Positions 9,686 to 18,260 are shown, numbered from the stretch's first letter. The stretch is 64,000 nt of DNA from Streptomyces angustmyceticus (GCF_019933235.1 NZ_CP082945.1:5493501-5557500); one strand, 5' to 3'. Notes: generated from the sequence alone by a model not told the origin. Program-made: numbers and translations.

Positions 9686-11055
9686 CCCCGGGCCTGCTCC
9701 CGCAGCACGTCCCGCAGCCAGTGGTACGAGGACTTGGGCGTACGCTCCAGCGTCGCGTAGTCGACGTGCACCAGCCCGAACCGCCGGGCGTAGCCCTCCG
9801 CCCACTCGAAGTTGTCCATCAGCGACCACACGAAGTAGCCCCGCACGTCCACCCCGGCCGCCATCGCCGCGTGCAGCGCCCGCAGATGCCCGTCCAGGAA
9901 CACGATCCGCTCCCGGTCCTCGATCCCCTCGTATGAGCATCCGTTCTCGGTGATCACCACAGGCGGCAGCCGGTCCCCGTACCGCTCCCGGAACGACACC
10001 AGCAGCTCGGTCAGCGCCTCCGGCACCACCGGCCAGCCGAAGTCGGTGCGCGGATATCCCTCGATCTCCCGGGGTGCGAAGGGCAGTTCGGGCGGCAGCC
10101 GGATCCCGCCGAAGTCGGCCGCCCCCACGCCGTCCGCCCCCGGGGCGCCCACCAGCGTCGGCTGGTAGTAGTTGATCCCGTACCAGTCCAGCGACTGCCC
10201 GATCACCGTGAGATCGTCCGCGACCGGCCCCGGCAGCAGCGCCGCCAGCTCCTCGTCCGGGTACCGCCCCAGCAGCACCGGCTCCGCGAACAGCCGGTTG
10301 AGCAGCAGGTCGTAGAGGCCGGCCGCCGCGATGTCCGCCTCGGAGCCGCTCGCCGTCCAGGTCGGCCCGTGCGAATTGGCGATCCCGATGTCCGTCGCGC
10401 CGCGGGCCCGCAGCGCCTGTACGGCCAGGCCGTGCCCCAGCAGCTGGTGGTGCGCCGCCGGCAGCGCGTCGAACAGCAGCTGCCGCCCCGGCGCGTGCTG
10501 CCCGAGTCCGTAGCCCAGCAAGGTCACTTCGGCCGGCTCGTTGAGGGTGATCCAGCGCGCCACCCGGTCCCCGAGCCGCGCCGCCACCGCGTCCGCGTAC
10601 GCCGCGAAGTGCTCGGCGGTCTCCCGGACGAGCCACCCGCCGCGGTCCTCCAGTGCCTGCGGGGTGTCCCAGTGGAAGAGCGTCGGCACCGGGGCGACGC
10701 CCGCCGCCAGCAGCGCGTCCACCAGCCGGTCGTAGAAGTCCAGCCCGGCCCCGTTGACCGCCCCGTCCCCGTCCGGCACCACCCGCGGCCAGGCCACCGA
10801 GAACCGGTACGCCCCGGCCCCGAGCCGCTCCAGCAGCTCCACGTCCTCGCGGTAGCGGTGGTAGTGGCCGGTCGCCACCCGGGCGTTCGACCCGTCCTTG
10901 ATCCGCCCGTCCTGCGCCGCGAAGACGTCCCACACGGAGGGCCCCCGCCCGCCGTCCGCCACCGCCCCCTCGATCTGCGGGGCGGACGTGGACACCCCCC
11001 ACACGAAGTCACGGGGGAAGCGGGGCAGCGGGGCGGGCACCGGTTCGCTCGTCAT
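9682..11055 (-). CDS. Family 1 beta-glucosidase
   Basis: 457 residues from the ATG at 11055. The GH1 N-terminal signature DFVWGVSTSAPQIEGA is at about residues 15-30. The acid/base glutamate is in ITLNEPAEV near 160-168 and the nucleophile in VVITENGCS near 360-368. There is no signal peptide, so it acts in the cytoplasm on imported disaccharides or glucosides, hydrolysing terminal beta-D-glucosyl residues with retention. It forms an operon with the downstream MFS transporter. The start codon lies 7 nt from a good -10 element, so the mRNA is probably leaderless. Confidence 0.92.
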   Translation of the reverse strand: MTSEPVPAPLPRFPRDFVWGVSTSAPQIEGAVADGGRGPSVWDVFAAQDGRIKDGSNARVATGHYHRYREDVELLERLGAGAYRFSVAWPRVVPDGDGAVNGAGLDFYDRLVDALLAAGVAPVPTLFHWDTPQALEDRGGWLVRETAEHFAAYADAVAARLGDRVARWITLNEPAEVTLLGYGLGQHAPGRQLLFDALPAAHHQLLGHGLAVQALRARGATDIGIANSHGPTWTASGSEADIAAAGLYDLLLNRLFAEPVLLGRYPDEELAALLPGPVADDLTVIGQSLDWYGINYYQPTLVGAPGADGVGAADFGGIRLPPELPFAPREIEGYPRTDFGWPVVPEALTELLVSFRERYGDRLPPVVITENGCSYEGIEDRERIVFLDGHLRALHAAMAAGVDVRGYFVWSLMDNFEWAEGYARRFGLVHVDYATLERTPKSSYHWLRDVLREQARG

Positions 11056-11062
11056 GCGCCGG

Positions 11063-11091
11063 ATCTTTGTAACCGGCGGTAACGGTGTCAA
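11063..11091 (-). promoter_or_regulatory. Leaderless promoter with embedded operator for the glucosidase operon
   Basis: On the minus strand TTGACA (11091-11086) is followed by a 17-nt spacer and AAAGAT (11068-11063). The ATG begins at 11055, where transcription should start, giving a leaderless mRNA. The spacer holds a 7-bp inverted repeat with a one-base centre and one mismatch, GTAACCGGCGGTAAC on the plus strand (11069-11083). A repressor bound there would block RNA polymerase; a LacI-type sugar-responsive repressor is plausible but none is encoded beside it. Confidence 0.6.
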
Positions 11092-11158
11092 GGGGCGGGC
11101 TGGAAAGGGAAGTTGGGACGGCCGCCCGGCCACCGGAGGGCGCGGTGGCCGCCCCGGG

Positions 11159-11425
11159 CTACGACCCTTCCTTCATCACCTTGGTGATCAGCGTGCGCTG
11201 CTCGTCCGTGAGGCGTGGGTCCGAGCAGTACACCGTGTGGCCGTCGACGGTGATCTGGTAGCTGAAGCCGTCCGGTACCCCGACGGGGGGCTCGGTGCGG
11301 GCGGTGGCGACGGCGCGTTCGGCGAGGGACTGCCAGTCGCGGGCGTCAGGGCGGTCGGCGGTGTCGACCTCGGCGCGGCGGTCGACGCCCGCGAAACCGC
11401 CGGTGCGGTGAATGTGAATGCGCAT
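11159..11425 (-). CDS. Emfourin-type protein inhibitor of M4 metallopeptidase
   Basis: An 88-residue protein (MRIHIHRTGGFAG...) with no signal peptide. It begins with a short beta strand and the GGFAG turn, has SLAERAVATARTEPPVGVPDGFSYQITVDG in the middle, and ends in LTDEQRTLITKVMKEG. This pattern matches emfourin, the inhibitor encoded next to protealysin-like M4 peptidases. Here the peptidase gene is immediately upstream on the same strand, 113 nt away, so the two are probably co-expressed. Emfourin binds the peptidase tightly and would keep it inactive in the producer cell. The family call is by resemblance and context; the neighbour makes it fairly secure. Confidence 0.75.
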   Translation of the reverse strand: MRIHIHRTGGFAGVDRRAEVDTADRPDARDWQSLAERAVATARTEPPVGVPDGFSYQITVDGHTVYCSDPRLTDEQRTLITKVMKEGS

Positions 11426-11538
11426 AACGGACTCCTCCGACGTCCTCCGACGGACTCCTACCCCGTACGTCCATGCTTACCGCGCGCGGTGCGGGCGCGC
11501 CTGCCGGCGGCGCCCGCACCGCGGACCTCGTGGCGCCG

Positions 11539-12627
11539 TTACTTCGGGGTCACGCCGACCTGGGTCCAGGCCTTGACCATGGCCTCGTGCTCGGCGCCGG
11601 CGCCGAAGCGGGCCTGGGCGGCCTTGATGGTGAGGGCGGCGAAGTCGGCGAACTGCGCGTCCTTGGAGAGCTTGCCGCCGGTCAGGACGTCGTACCAGAC
11701 CTGCCCGGCCTTCTCCCACGCCTTGCCGCCGAGGGCGGTGGCGGCGAGGTAGAAGGCATGGTTGGGGATGCCGGAGTTGATGTGGACGCCGCCGTTGTCG
11801 TCGGTGGTGCGGACGTAGCCCTTCATCGTGGCGGGCTGCGGGTCCTTGCCCAGGACGTCGTCGTCGTACGCGGTGCCCGGGGCCTTCATCGAGCGCAGCG
11901 CCTTTCCGGTGACGTTCGGGCCGAGGAGGTCGGCGCCGATCAGCCAGTCGGCCTGGTCGGCGGTCTGGCCGAGGGCGTACTGCTTGATCAGTACGCCGAA
12001 GACGTCGGACACGGACTCGTTGAGGGCGCCGGGCTGACCCTCGTAGGTGAGGTTGGCGGTGTACTGGGTGACGCCGTGGGTCAGCTCGTGGCCGATGACG
12101 TCGACGGGGATGGTGAAGTCCTTGAAGAGGTCGTTGTCGCCGTCGCCGAAGACCATCCGCTCGCCGTCCCAGAAGGCGTTGTCGTACTTCCGGCCATAGT
12201 GGACGGTGGCGTTGAGCGGCAGGCCGGCGCCGTCGATGGACTTGCGGCCGTAGACCTTGAGGTAGAGCTCGAAGGTGGCGCCGAGGCCGGTGTGGGCGCG
12301 GTTGACCGAGGCGTCTTTGGAGGGGCCGTCCTTCTCCCCGCGCACCTTGTGACCGGGAAGGTTCTCCTGGTGCCGGGCGTCGTAGACGGTGCGGTTGGGC
12401 TTGTCGGGGGAGGCGCCGGGCTCTCCCGGGGTCAGCCCGCCGCGGGCGGCGAGCTCGCGGCGCTCGGTGCGCCGCGCGTGGTCGTGCTCCAGGGTGCGGC
12501 GGGCGGGTTCGTGCCGCTCGGGGTCGTCCGACTGCGCCAGGTTGTCGAGGATGTGCGGCGGGATGATCGTGCAGAACACCGGGGTGTGGCCGGTGGCGGG
12601 ATCTGACTGTGCGTCGTTGAGGTCCAT
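11539..12627 (-). CDS. Protealysin-like M4 family metallopeptidase
   Basis: 362 residues from the ATG at 12627. A short propeptide containing VFCTIIPPHILDNLA (about residues 17-31) replaces the long FTP/PepSY prodomain of thermolysin precursors, and there is no secretion signal; this is the protealysin subgroup. The zinc site is HELTH near 185-189, with the third ligand Glu in GALNESVSDVFG near 205-216 and the catalytic histidine in GGVHINSGIPNHAFY near 264-278. It is a thermolysin-fold endopeptidase, likely cytoplasmic or released by non-classical export. The emfourin inhibitor gene follows. The upstream 159 bp separate it from the divergent leuA leader. Confidence 0.9.
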   Translation of the reverse strand: MDLNDAQSDPATGHTPVFCTIIPPHILDNLAQSDDPERHEPARRTLEHDHARRTERRELAARGGLTPGEPGASPDKPNRTVYDARHQENLPGHKVRGEKDGPSKDASVNRAHTGLGATFELYLKVYGRKSIDGAGLPLNATVHYGRKYDNAFWDGERMVFGDGDNDLFKDFTIPVDVIGHELTHGVTQYTANLTYEGQPGALNESVSDVFGVLIKQYALGQTADQADWLIGADLLGPNVTGKALRSMKAPGTAYDDDVLGKDPQPATMKGYVRTTDDNGGVHINSGIPNHAFYLAATALGGKAWEKAGQVWYDVLTGGKLSKDAQFADFAALTIKAAQARFGAGAEHEAMVKAWTQVGVTPK

Positions 12628-12786
12628 GCACAAACGGTGGCACTGTGTGATCCGGCTGTCACTCCCCGCGTCCAAGATTCCCGAAAAAGTGTGGTTGGTC
12701 GCATTTGGGGAACTCTGCGCGTCCGGTCCCGCATACTGATACGCGACCGCCGGACAGGGCGGACCTCGGCTAAGGTGCTGTGCATC

Positions 12787-12834
12787 ATGCGTTTCGGGCT
12801 GCTTCTCCTTAGCTGCCGCGGCGAGGGCCTGTAG
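12787..12834 (+). CDS. Leucine leader peptide of leuA (attenuation)
   Basis: A 15-codon ORF reading MRFGLLLLSCRGEGL, with four consecutive leucine codons (CTG CTT CTC CTT) followed by TAG at 12832-12834. Such a run directly upstream of the leucine biosynthetic gene is a classical attenuator sensor: ribosomes stall at the Leu codons when charged leucyl-tRNA is short and change the fold of the downstream mRNA. A near-identical leader precedes leuA in other streptomycetes. The leucine biosynthesis gene itself begins 118 nt after the leader stop. Confidence 0.85.
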   Translation: MRFGLLLLSCRGEGL

Positions 12835-12838
12835 TCGT

Positions 12839-12918
12839 AGGCCGACCCCCTCCCCGCGGAGTTCCGGTGTTGCGATTTTCGCCCCGTCGGCCTCTCCCTG
12901 GCTCCCGAGGAGCAGGGG
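12839..12918 (+). promoter_or_regulatory. Candidate leuA attenuator structures
   Basis: AGGCCGAC (12839-12846), just after the leader stop, can pair with GTCGGCCT (12886-12893). A second hairpin follows: CCCTGGCTCC pairs with GGAGCAGGG, one G bulged (about 12896-12917), shortly before the leuA ribosome-binding site. These are reasonable alternative structures for an attenuator, but no U-tract is obvious, so control could be of translation rather than transcription. Confidence 0.5.
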
Positions 12919-12952
12919 GACCCCAGCGGACATACGAGGAGCCCCACGCACC

Positions 12953-14731
12953 ATGACGAATCCGTCGAGCCCCGCAGATCACGCCGTCGGCCGGCCGACC
13001 CCGGTCACCAACGCGACGCAGCTGCAGCGGCCCTCCGGTATGCCGGTCCACAAGTACCGCCCCTACGAGGCCGTCGACATCCCCGACCGCACCTGGCCGG
13101 ACAACCGCATCACCGTCGCGCCCCGCTGGCTGTCGACCGACCTGCGGGACGGCAACCAGGCGCTGATCGACCCGATGTCGCCGGCCCGCAAGCGCGAGAT
13201 GTTCGATCTGCTGGTGCGCATGGGCTACAAGGAGATCGAGGTCGGCTTCCCGTCCTCCGGCGAGACGGACTTCGCGTTCGTCCGCTCGATCATCGAAGAG
13301 GGCGCGATCCCCGAGGACGTGACGATCTCCGTCCTGACGCAGGCCCGCGAGGAGCTGATCGAGCGCACCGTCGAGTCGCTGCGCGGCGCCCGCCGCGCCA
13401 CGGTGCACCTGTACAACGCCACCGCGCCCACCTTCCGCCGGGTCGTCTTCCGCGGCTCGAAGGAGCAGGTCAAGCAGATCGCGGTGGACGGCACCCGACT
13501 GGTCATGGAGTACGCCGACAAGATCCTCGGCGACGAGACGATCTTCGGCTACCAGTACAGCCCGGAGATCTTCACCGACACCGAGCTGGACTTCGCGCTG
13601 GAGGTCTGCGAGGCGGTCTGCGACGTCTGGCAGCCCGAAGAGGGCCGCGAGATCATCCTGAACCTGCCGGCCACCGTCGAGCGCTCCACGCCCTCCACCC
13701 ACGCCGACCGCTTCGAGTGGATGGCGCGCAACCTGTCCCGGCGTGAGCACGTATGCCTGTCCGCACACCCGCACAACGACCGCGGCACCGCCGTCGCCGC
13801 CGCCGAGCTGGCGATCATGGCGGGCGCCGACCGCATCGAGGGCTGCCTGTTCGGCCAGGGCGAGCGCACCGGCAACGTCGACCTGGTGACGCTGGGGATG
13901 AACCTGTTCTCCCAGGGCGTCGACCCGCAGATCGACTTCTCGCAGATCGACGAGATCCGTCGTACCAGCGAGTACTGCAACCAGATGGAGATCCACCCGC
14001 GCCACCCCTACGCGGGCGATCTGGTCTACACCGCCTTCTCCGGCTCCCACCAGGACGCCATCAAGAAGGGCTTCGACGCCATGCAGGCCGAGGCCACCGC
14101 CGCCGGCAAGACCGTGGACGACATCGAGTGGGCGGTCCCGTACCTGCCCATCGACCCCAAGGACGTCGGCCGCTCCTACGAGGCCGTCATCCGCGTCAAC
14201 TCGCAGTCCGGCAAGGGCGGTATCGCCTACGTCCTGAAGAACGACCACAAGCTGGAACTGCCGCGCCGGATGCAGATCGAGTTCTCCCGGATCATCCAGG
14301 AGAAGACCGACGCCGAGGGCGGCGAGGTCACGCCGGCCGCCATCTGGTCCGCCTTCCAGGACGAGTACCTGCCCAACCCGCACAACCCGTGGGGCCGCAT
14401 CCAGGTCAGGAACGGCCAGACCACCACCGACAAGGACGGCGTCGACACCCTGACCGTCGAGGCCGAGGTGGACGGCGCGGAGACCGTGCTGGTCGGCACC
14501 GGCAACGGCCCGATCTCCGCGTTCTTCGACGCGCTGCAGGGCATCGACGTCGACGCGCGGCTGCTGGACTACCAGGAGCACACCATGAGCGAGGGTGCCT
14601 CCTCGCTGGCCGCCTCGTACATCGAGTGCGCCATCGGCGACAAGGTCCTGTGGGGCATCGGCATCGACGCGAACACCACGCGCGCCTCGCTGAAGGCCGT
14701 GGTCTCCGCCGTCAACCGCGCGGGCCGCTGA
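12953..14731 (+). CDS. leuA: 2-isopropylmalate synthase
   Basis: 592 residues; ATG at 12953 preceded by GAGGAG. The active-site start of the HMGL-like TIM barrel is STDLRDGNQALIDPMS near residues 62-77, and the metal-binding histidines are in LSAHPHNDRGTA near 268-279. The C-terminal regulatory domain (from about 440) includes VLVGTGNGPISAFFDAL and binds leucine for feedback inhibition. The enzyme condenses acetyl-CoA with 2-oxoisovalerate in the first step of leucine synthesis. The gene is controlled by the leader peptide and attenuator upstream and followed by a strong terminator, so it is monocistronic. Confidence 0.97.
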   Translation: MTNPSSPADHAVGRPTPVTNATQLQRPSGMPVHKYRPYEAVDIPDRTWPDNRITVAPRWLSTDLRDGNQALIDPMSPARKREMFDLLVRMGYKEIEVGFPSSGETDFAFVRSIIEEGAIPEDVTISVLTQAREELIERTVESLRGARRATVHLYNATAPTFRRVVFRGSKEQVKQIAVDGTRLVMEYADKILGDETIFGYQYSPEIFTDTELDFALEVCEAVCDVWQPEEGREIILNLPATVERSTPSTHADRFEWMARNLSRREHVCLSAHPHNDRGTAVAAAELAIMAGADRIEGCLFGQGERTGNVDLVTLGMNLFSQGVDPQIDFSQIDEIRRTSEYCNQMEIHPRHPYAGDLVYTAFSGSHQDAIKKGFDAMQAEATAAGKTVDDIEWAVPYLPIDPKDVGRSYEAVIRVNSQSGKGGIAYVLKNDHKLELPRRMQIEFSRIIQEKTDAEGGEVTPAAIWSAFQDEYLPNPHNPWGRIQVRNGQTTTDKDGVDTLTVEAEVDGAETVLVGTGNGPISAFFDALQGIDVDARLLDYQEHTMSEGASSLAASYIECAIGDKVLWGIGIDANTTRASLKAVVSAVNRAGR

Positions 14732-14747
14732 CGCACCTCCGCCCCTT

Positions 14748-14786
14748 CGGCGCCCCCGCGGCTCGCACCGGGCCGCGGGGGCGCCG
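14748..14786 (+). terminator. leuA terminator
   Basis: A perfect 15-bp stem, CGGCGCCCCCGCGGC (14748-14762) with GCCGCGGGGGCGCCG (14772-14786), has a 9-nt loop and is followed by TTGT. It starts 17 nt after the leuA stop. Confidence 0.85.
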
Positions 14787-14913
14787 TTGTGCGACCCCGC
14801 CACCTGAAGGTGGGGTTTGGGAGCTGCGAGGATAACGGTGAGTGAGTGAATCGGTACGTTTGGTGACCGGCGCCGGTCGGACTGGCCACGGCGCGGATCC
14901 CAAGGACGTGCAG

Positions 14914-15999
14914 ATGACCAGATTTCGCATGCCCGCACTCTCCCGGCTCGCCGTCGCGGCGGTCGCCTCGCTCGCCGTGGCGGCCTCCGTGTTCGCCCCG
15001 GCGGCGTCCGGGGCCCCGGCCCGGTCGGCGGACCGGCCGGAGTACGTGGCGCTCGGCGACTCGTACAGCGCCGGGGTGTTCGTCCGCCCCTGGGACGACA
15101 GTGACGGCTGCGGCCGCTCCTACCGCAACTACCCCCATCAGGTGGCGGAGCGGTTCGGCTACCGGCTGCGGGACGTGACCTGCGGAGCGGCCGAGGTCGT
15201 CGACGGGATCCTGGAGCCCCAGCCGTCCGACAAGATCCTCGGGCCGCCCACGGTCCCGCCCGAGGGGGGCTGGCCGGAGCTGCCGGCGCAGCTGGAGGCC
15301 CTGTCCGCGGACACCGACGTCGTCACCGTCGGCATCGGCGGCAACTCCCTCGGCTTCGGGACCATCCTGGCCAAGTGCCTCGAACTCGGCCTCACCCAGC
15401 CCCTGAAGAGCAAGCCGTGCACCGACCACTACACCGGCAGCGGCGCCGGGGCGCCCTGGCTGGCCGACCGCTTCGCGCAGCTCGACGCCGACTTCGGGCG
15501 CATGATGCGGGCGATCCACGCGGCCGCGCCGCACGCCCGGGTCGCCGTCGTCGGCTACCCGGCCATCGTCCCCGACAACTCCGGCTGCACCTTCCTGCAC
15601 TGGAACCAGCTCGGCAGCGTCAAGAAGGGTGACATGCCCTGGCTGGACGGGCTCGAACAGCGCCTGAACGACCTGCTGCGCCGGCACTCCGGCCATCAGA
15701 ACGCGGCCTACGTCGACACCTACGGGCCCAGCGTCGGCCACGGGGTGTGCCGGAGCGGGGACGCCAAATGGATGTACGGCATCAGGGACAACCTCACCGG
15801 TGACGGCGACCAGACCGACCCGCCGACCGAGCTGTGCGACGACATCCCCGGCTCCGGCGAAGCCTGCACCCTGGTCCACCCCAACGCCCGCGGTCTGGAC
15901 AACCAGGCTCGGGAAGTGGCCAAGGTCCTCCAGCACGACGGGGGTACACCCCCGGGGCGGTTGACGCCCGCAGGGCTGACGCCGCCGGACCGCCGCTGA
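14914..15999 (+). CDS. Secreted SGNH/GDSL-family lipase or esterase
   Basis: 361 residues from the ATG at 14914, which has AAGGA 7 nt upstream. A Sec-type signal peptide covers about residues 1-36, with two or three early arginines and a long Ala/Val core ending ASGAPA. The mature enzyme opens with block I YVALGDSYSAG near 46-56 (catalytic Ser in GDS). Block III is GIGGNSLGF near 143-151 and the catalytic His is in VHPNARG near 324-330. Six or more cysteines suggest disulfides, as in the Streptomyces secreted lipase family. It would hydrolyse fatty-acyl esters outside the cell. Confidence 0.85.
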   Translation: MTRFRMPALSRLAVAAVASLAVAASVFAPAASGAPARSADRPEYVALGDSYSAGVFVRPWDDSDGCGRSYRNYPHQVAERFGYRLRDVTCGAAEVVDGILEPQPSDKILGPPTVPPEGGWPELPAQLEALSADTDVVTVGIGGNSLGFGTILAKCLELGLTQPLKSKPCTDHYTGSGAGAPWLADRFAQLDADFGRMMRAIHAAAPHARVAVVGYPAIVPDNSGCTFLHWNQLGSVKKGDMPWLDGLEQRLNDLLRRHSGHQNAAYVDTYGPSVGHGVCRSGDAKWMYGIRDNLTGDGDQTDPPTELCDDIPGSGEACTLVHPNARGLDNQAREVAKVLQHDGGTPPGRLTPAGLTPPDRR

Positions 16000-16031
16000 C
16001 CCCGTACCGCCGACGACCTCGGCCAACGGGC

Positions 16032-16064
16032 GGCCCCTGGGCCCCGGCAGGGCGCCCAGGGGCC
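16032..16064 (+). terminator. Hairpin after the SGNH lipase gene
   Basis: GGCCCCTGGGC (16032-16042) pairs perfectly with GCCCAGGGGCC (16054-16064), 33 nt downstream of the lipase stop. There is no U-tract. Confidence 0.55.
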
Positions 16065-16130
16065 CCGAGCCGCCCCCGGGGAGCGGCGCGGGGCCCTTCG
16101 GCATCCGGCCAGTTGTCCGGTACGAGGTGC

Positions 16131-16159
16131 TGACGCCACATCACGTATGTGGCTAACAT
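16131..16159 (+). promoter_or_regulatory. Promoter with palindromic operator upstream of the TerB-like gene
   Basis: A -10-like TAACAT (16154-16159) follows a perfect 7-bp inverted repeat GCCACAT/ATGTGGC with a 5-nt centre (16135-16153). The repeat occupies the spacer region. The -35 (TGACGC, 16131-16136) is weak, which suits regulated transcription. The TerB-like gene starts at 16238. Confidence 0.45.
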
Positions 16160-16237
16160 CACGTCCCAGACGGCGAGGGGGCCACGGGTACCTCCTGTGC
16201 CTCGACGGCTACGGGGTAGTTACGGAGGGCTGACGTG

Positions 16238-16945
16238 ATGCGCAAGATGGGTGTGACGGGCGTGCGCACGTCCTGGCGCACCGTCGCCGACGGCGAGTTC
16301 TTCTGCCCGGACTGCGGCGGGGACCGCAACTACCTGCGCCGCACCGGCCGCCGCCGCCTCACCCTCCTCGGCGTCCCGCTGCTGCCCCGCGGCGCCGCCG
16401 GCCCGGTCCTGGAGTGCTCGGCCTGCCACGGCCGCTTCGGCCCGGACGCCCTCGACCACCCCACCACCGTCCGCTTCTCCGCGATGCTCAGGGACGCCGT
16501 CCACACCGTCACCCTCGCGCTGCTGGCCGCCGGCGGCACGTCCTCGCGCGCCGTGCGCGACACCGCCGTCGACACGGTCCGCGCGGCCGGCTTCCCGGAC
16601 TGCTCCGAGGACGAACTGCTGACCCTGCTCGCCGCCCTCGCCGCCGACACCGGCCGGCTGACCGGCACCTACGACGCGGTCACCGGCGGCCCCTGCGGCC
16701 CCCAGGGCCTGGACCCGTGCGGCACCGCGCTGGCCATAGAGCTCCACGAGGCGCTGGAGCCACTCGCTCCGCACCTCGCCCCCGCGGGCCGGGAGGCGGT
16801 CCTCCTCCAGGGCGCCCGCATCGCCCTCGCCGACGGCTCCTACACCCCCGCCGAGCGCGAGGTGCTGAGCACGGTCGGCAACGCCCTGATGCTCCGCCCC
16901 GCCGAGACGAACCGGCTGCTGGCGGCGGCCCGCACCCCCTCCTGA
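16238..16945 (+). CDS. TerB-like protein with N-terminal zinc ribbon
   Basis: 235 residues from the ATG at 16238 (a GTG at 16235 is also possible; GGAGGG lies just upstream). The N-terminus has two CxxC pairs, FFCPDCGG near residues 23-30 and LECSACHG near 60-67, a zinc ribbon. After about residue 80 comes a helical domain of roughly 140 residues. It contains ALAIELHEALEPLAPHLAPAGREAVL and, near the end, ALADGSYTPAEREVL, in which ADGxxxxxE is the metal-binding pattern of TerB domains. TerB proteins belong to tellurite resistance and stress systems. No other ter gene is nearby, so the role is open. Confidence 0.75.
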   Translation: MRKMGVTGVRTSWRTVADGEFFCPDCGGDRNYLRRTGRRRLTLLGVPLLPRGAAGPVLECSACHGRFGPDALDHPTTVRFSAMLRDAVHTVTLALLAAGGTSSRAVRDTAVDTVRAAGFPDCSEDELLTLLAALAADTGRLTGTYDAVTGGPCGPQGLDPCGTALAIELHEALEPLAPHLAPAGREAVLLQGARIALADGSYTPAEREVLSTVGNALMLRPAETNRLLAAARTPS

Positions 16946-17024
16946 GGCGGGCGGCGCGGCCACCGGAACGGCCCCGCCACCACAGCAGGGTGACGGGGCC
17001 GGTTGCCCGAAACGGCCGGTCGGT

Positions 17025-18260
17025 TCAGGCCGGCGTCAGCCGCACCGGCAGGCTGCGCAGGCCGCCCGAGATGAAGCCGCTGGTGGGCTCCAACTCCTCG
17101 CCCGGTGTGGCCAGTCGGAGGCCGGGGAAGCGGGCGAAGAGGGCCGGGAGCGCGATCCGGGCCTCCATACGGGCCAGCGGGGCGCCCAGGCAGTGGTGGA
17201 CGCCGTGCCCGAAGGCCAGGTGCTCCGGGCGGGGCCGCCGGATGTCGAAGGCGTCCGCCGTCTCGCCGTGGAAGGCGGCGTCCCGGCCGGCCGCCGCGTA
17301 CGCCGGGAGAATCGCCTCGCCCTTGCGGATGGTGGGTCCGTCCGGGATCTCGATGTCCGCCACGGCGAAGCGGAGCGGGAGCGCGGCGATGCTGGGGGCC
17401 CAGCGCAGCGTCTCCTCGATCACGTCGTTCCAGGCCACCTCCCCCGAGAGCACCAGCTTGAGCTGCTCGGGGTGGGTGAGCAGGGCGTGCACGGCGTTGC
17501 CGAGGAGGTCCACGGTGGTCTCGTGACCGGCGCCGATGACGAGGAGGAGGGTGTCGAGCAGCTCCTGCTCGGTCATCCGCCGGCCCTCGTCGTCCCGCGC
17601 GGAGACCAGCAGGCTCGTCAGGTCGTCGGCCGGGTCCGCCCGCTTGTCGGCGACCAGATCGGACAGCAGCCCGTGGACGGCCGCGCCGGTGGCGGCGGCC
17701 TGCTCCGGGGTGGCCGTGGTGTCCATGATCGCCTCGACGAGGCGGGCGAGTTCGGCGCGCTGCGCGCCCTCGGGGAAGCCGAACAGCTCGCAGATCACCT
17801 GCAGGGGCAGCGGGTGGTTGAAGCGGGCACGCAGGTCCACGGGCTCGCCCGCGGGGTGCGCGGCGAGATCGTCCAGGAGGGCCGTGGCGATGGCCTCCAC
17901 GCGCGGCAGCATGGCCTCGGTGCGGCGGGCGGTGAACGCCGGGGCGATCAGCTTGCGCAGCCGGCGGTGGTCGGGGCCGTACGCGGTGAACATGTTGGTG
18001 ACGCCGATCCACGACTGCAGCCAGCTGCCGCGGATGTCGTCGCGCTGCCACAGCGGCCAGTGCTCCCGGGGGTTCTTGGAGACCCGGTCGTCGGTCAGCA
18101 GCTGCTTGAGGAGCGTGTGGCTGGTGACCGACCAGGCCGCGATGCCGCCGGGCAGCTCGGTGCGCGCGAGCGGGCCTAGCGCGCGGAGGCGTGCGGCCTC
18201 TCCGTGGATGTCGCTTCCGGCCGGGTCGATGACGTAGGGCCGCTGTCCCTGTTGTGCCAC
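17025..18260 (-). CDS. Cytochrome P450, CYP154-like, last gene of the conservon
   Basis: 411 residues from the GTG at 18260. The I-helix oxygen-activation motif GAGHETT is at residues 243-249, the K-helix ExxR (ETLR) at 283-286 and the haem loop FGHGVHHCLG at 350-359, with Cys357 as haem ligand. The region after the K-helix (PLRFAVADIEIPDG) resembles the CYP154 family, which in Streptomyces often pairs with CYP157. It is soluble and would need ferredoxin partners from elsewhere. Its start lies inside the 3' end of the preceding P450 gene (85-bp overlap), so the two are translated together. The substrate is unknown. Confidence 0.85.
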   Translation of the reverse strand: MAQQGQRPYVIDPAGSDIHGEAARLRALGPLARTELPGGIAAWSVTSHTLLKQLLTDDRVSKNPREHWPLWQRDDIRGSWLQSWIGVTNMFTAYGPDHRRLRKLIAPAFTARRTEAMLPRVEAIATALLDDLAAHPAGEPVDLRARFNHPLPLQVICELFGFPEGAQRAELARLVEAIMDTTATPEQAAATGAAVHGLLSDLVADKRADPADDLTSLLVSARDDEGRRMTEQELLDTLLLVIGAGHETTVDLLGNAVHALLTHPEQLKLVLSGEVAWNDVIEETLRWAPSIAALPLRFAVADIEIPDGPTIRKGEAILPAYAAAGRDAAFHGETADAFDIRRPRPEHLAFGHGVHHCLGAPLARMEARIALPALFARFPGLRLATPGEELEPTSGFISGGLRSLPVRLTPA

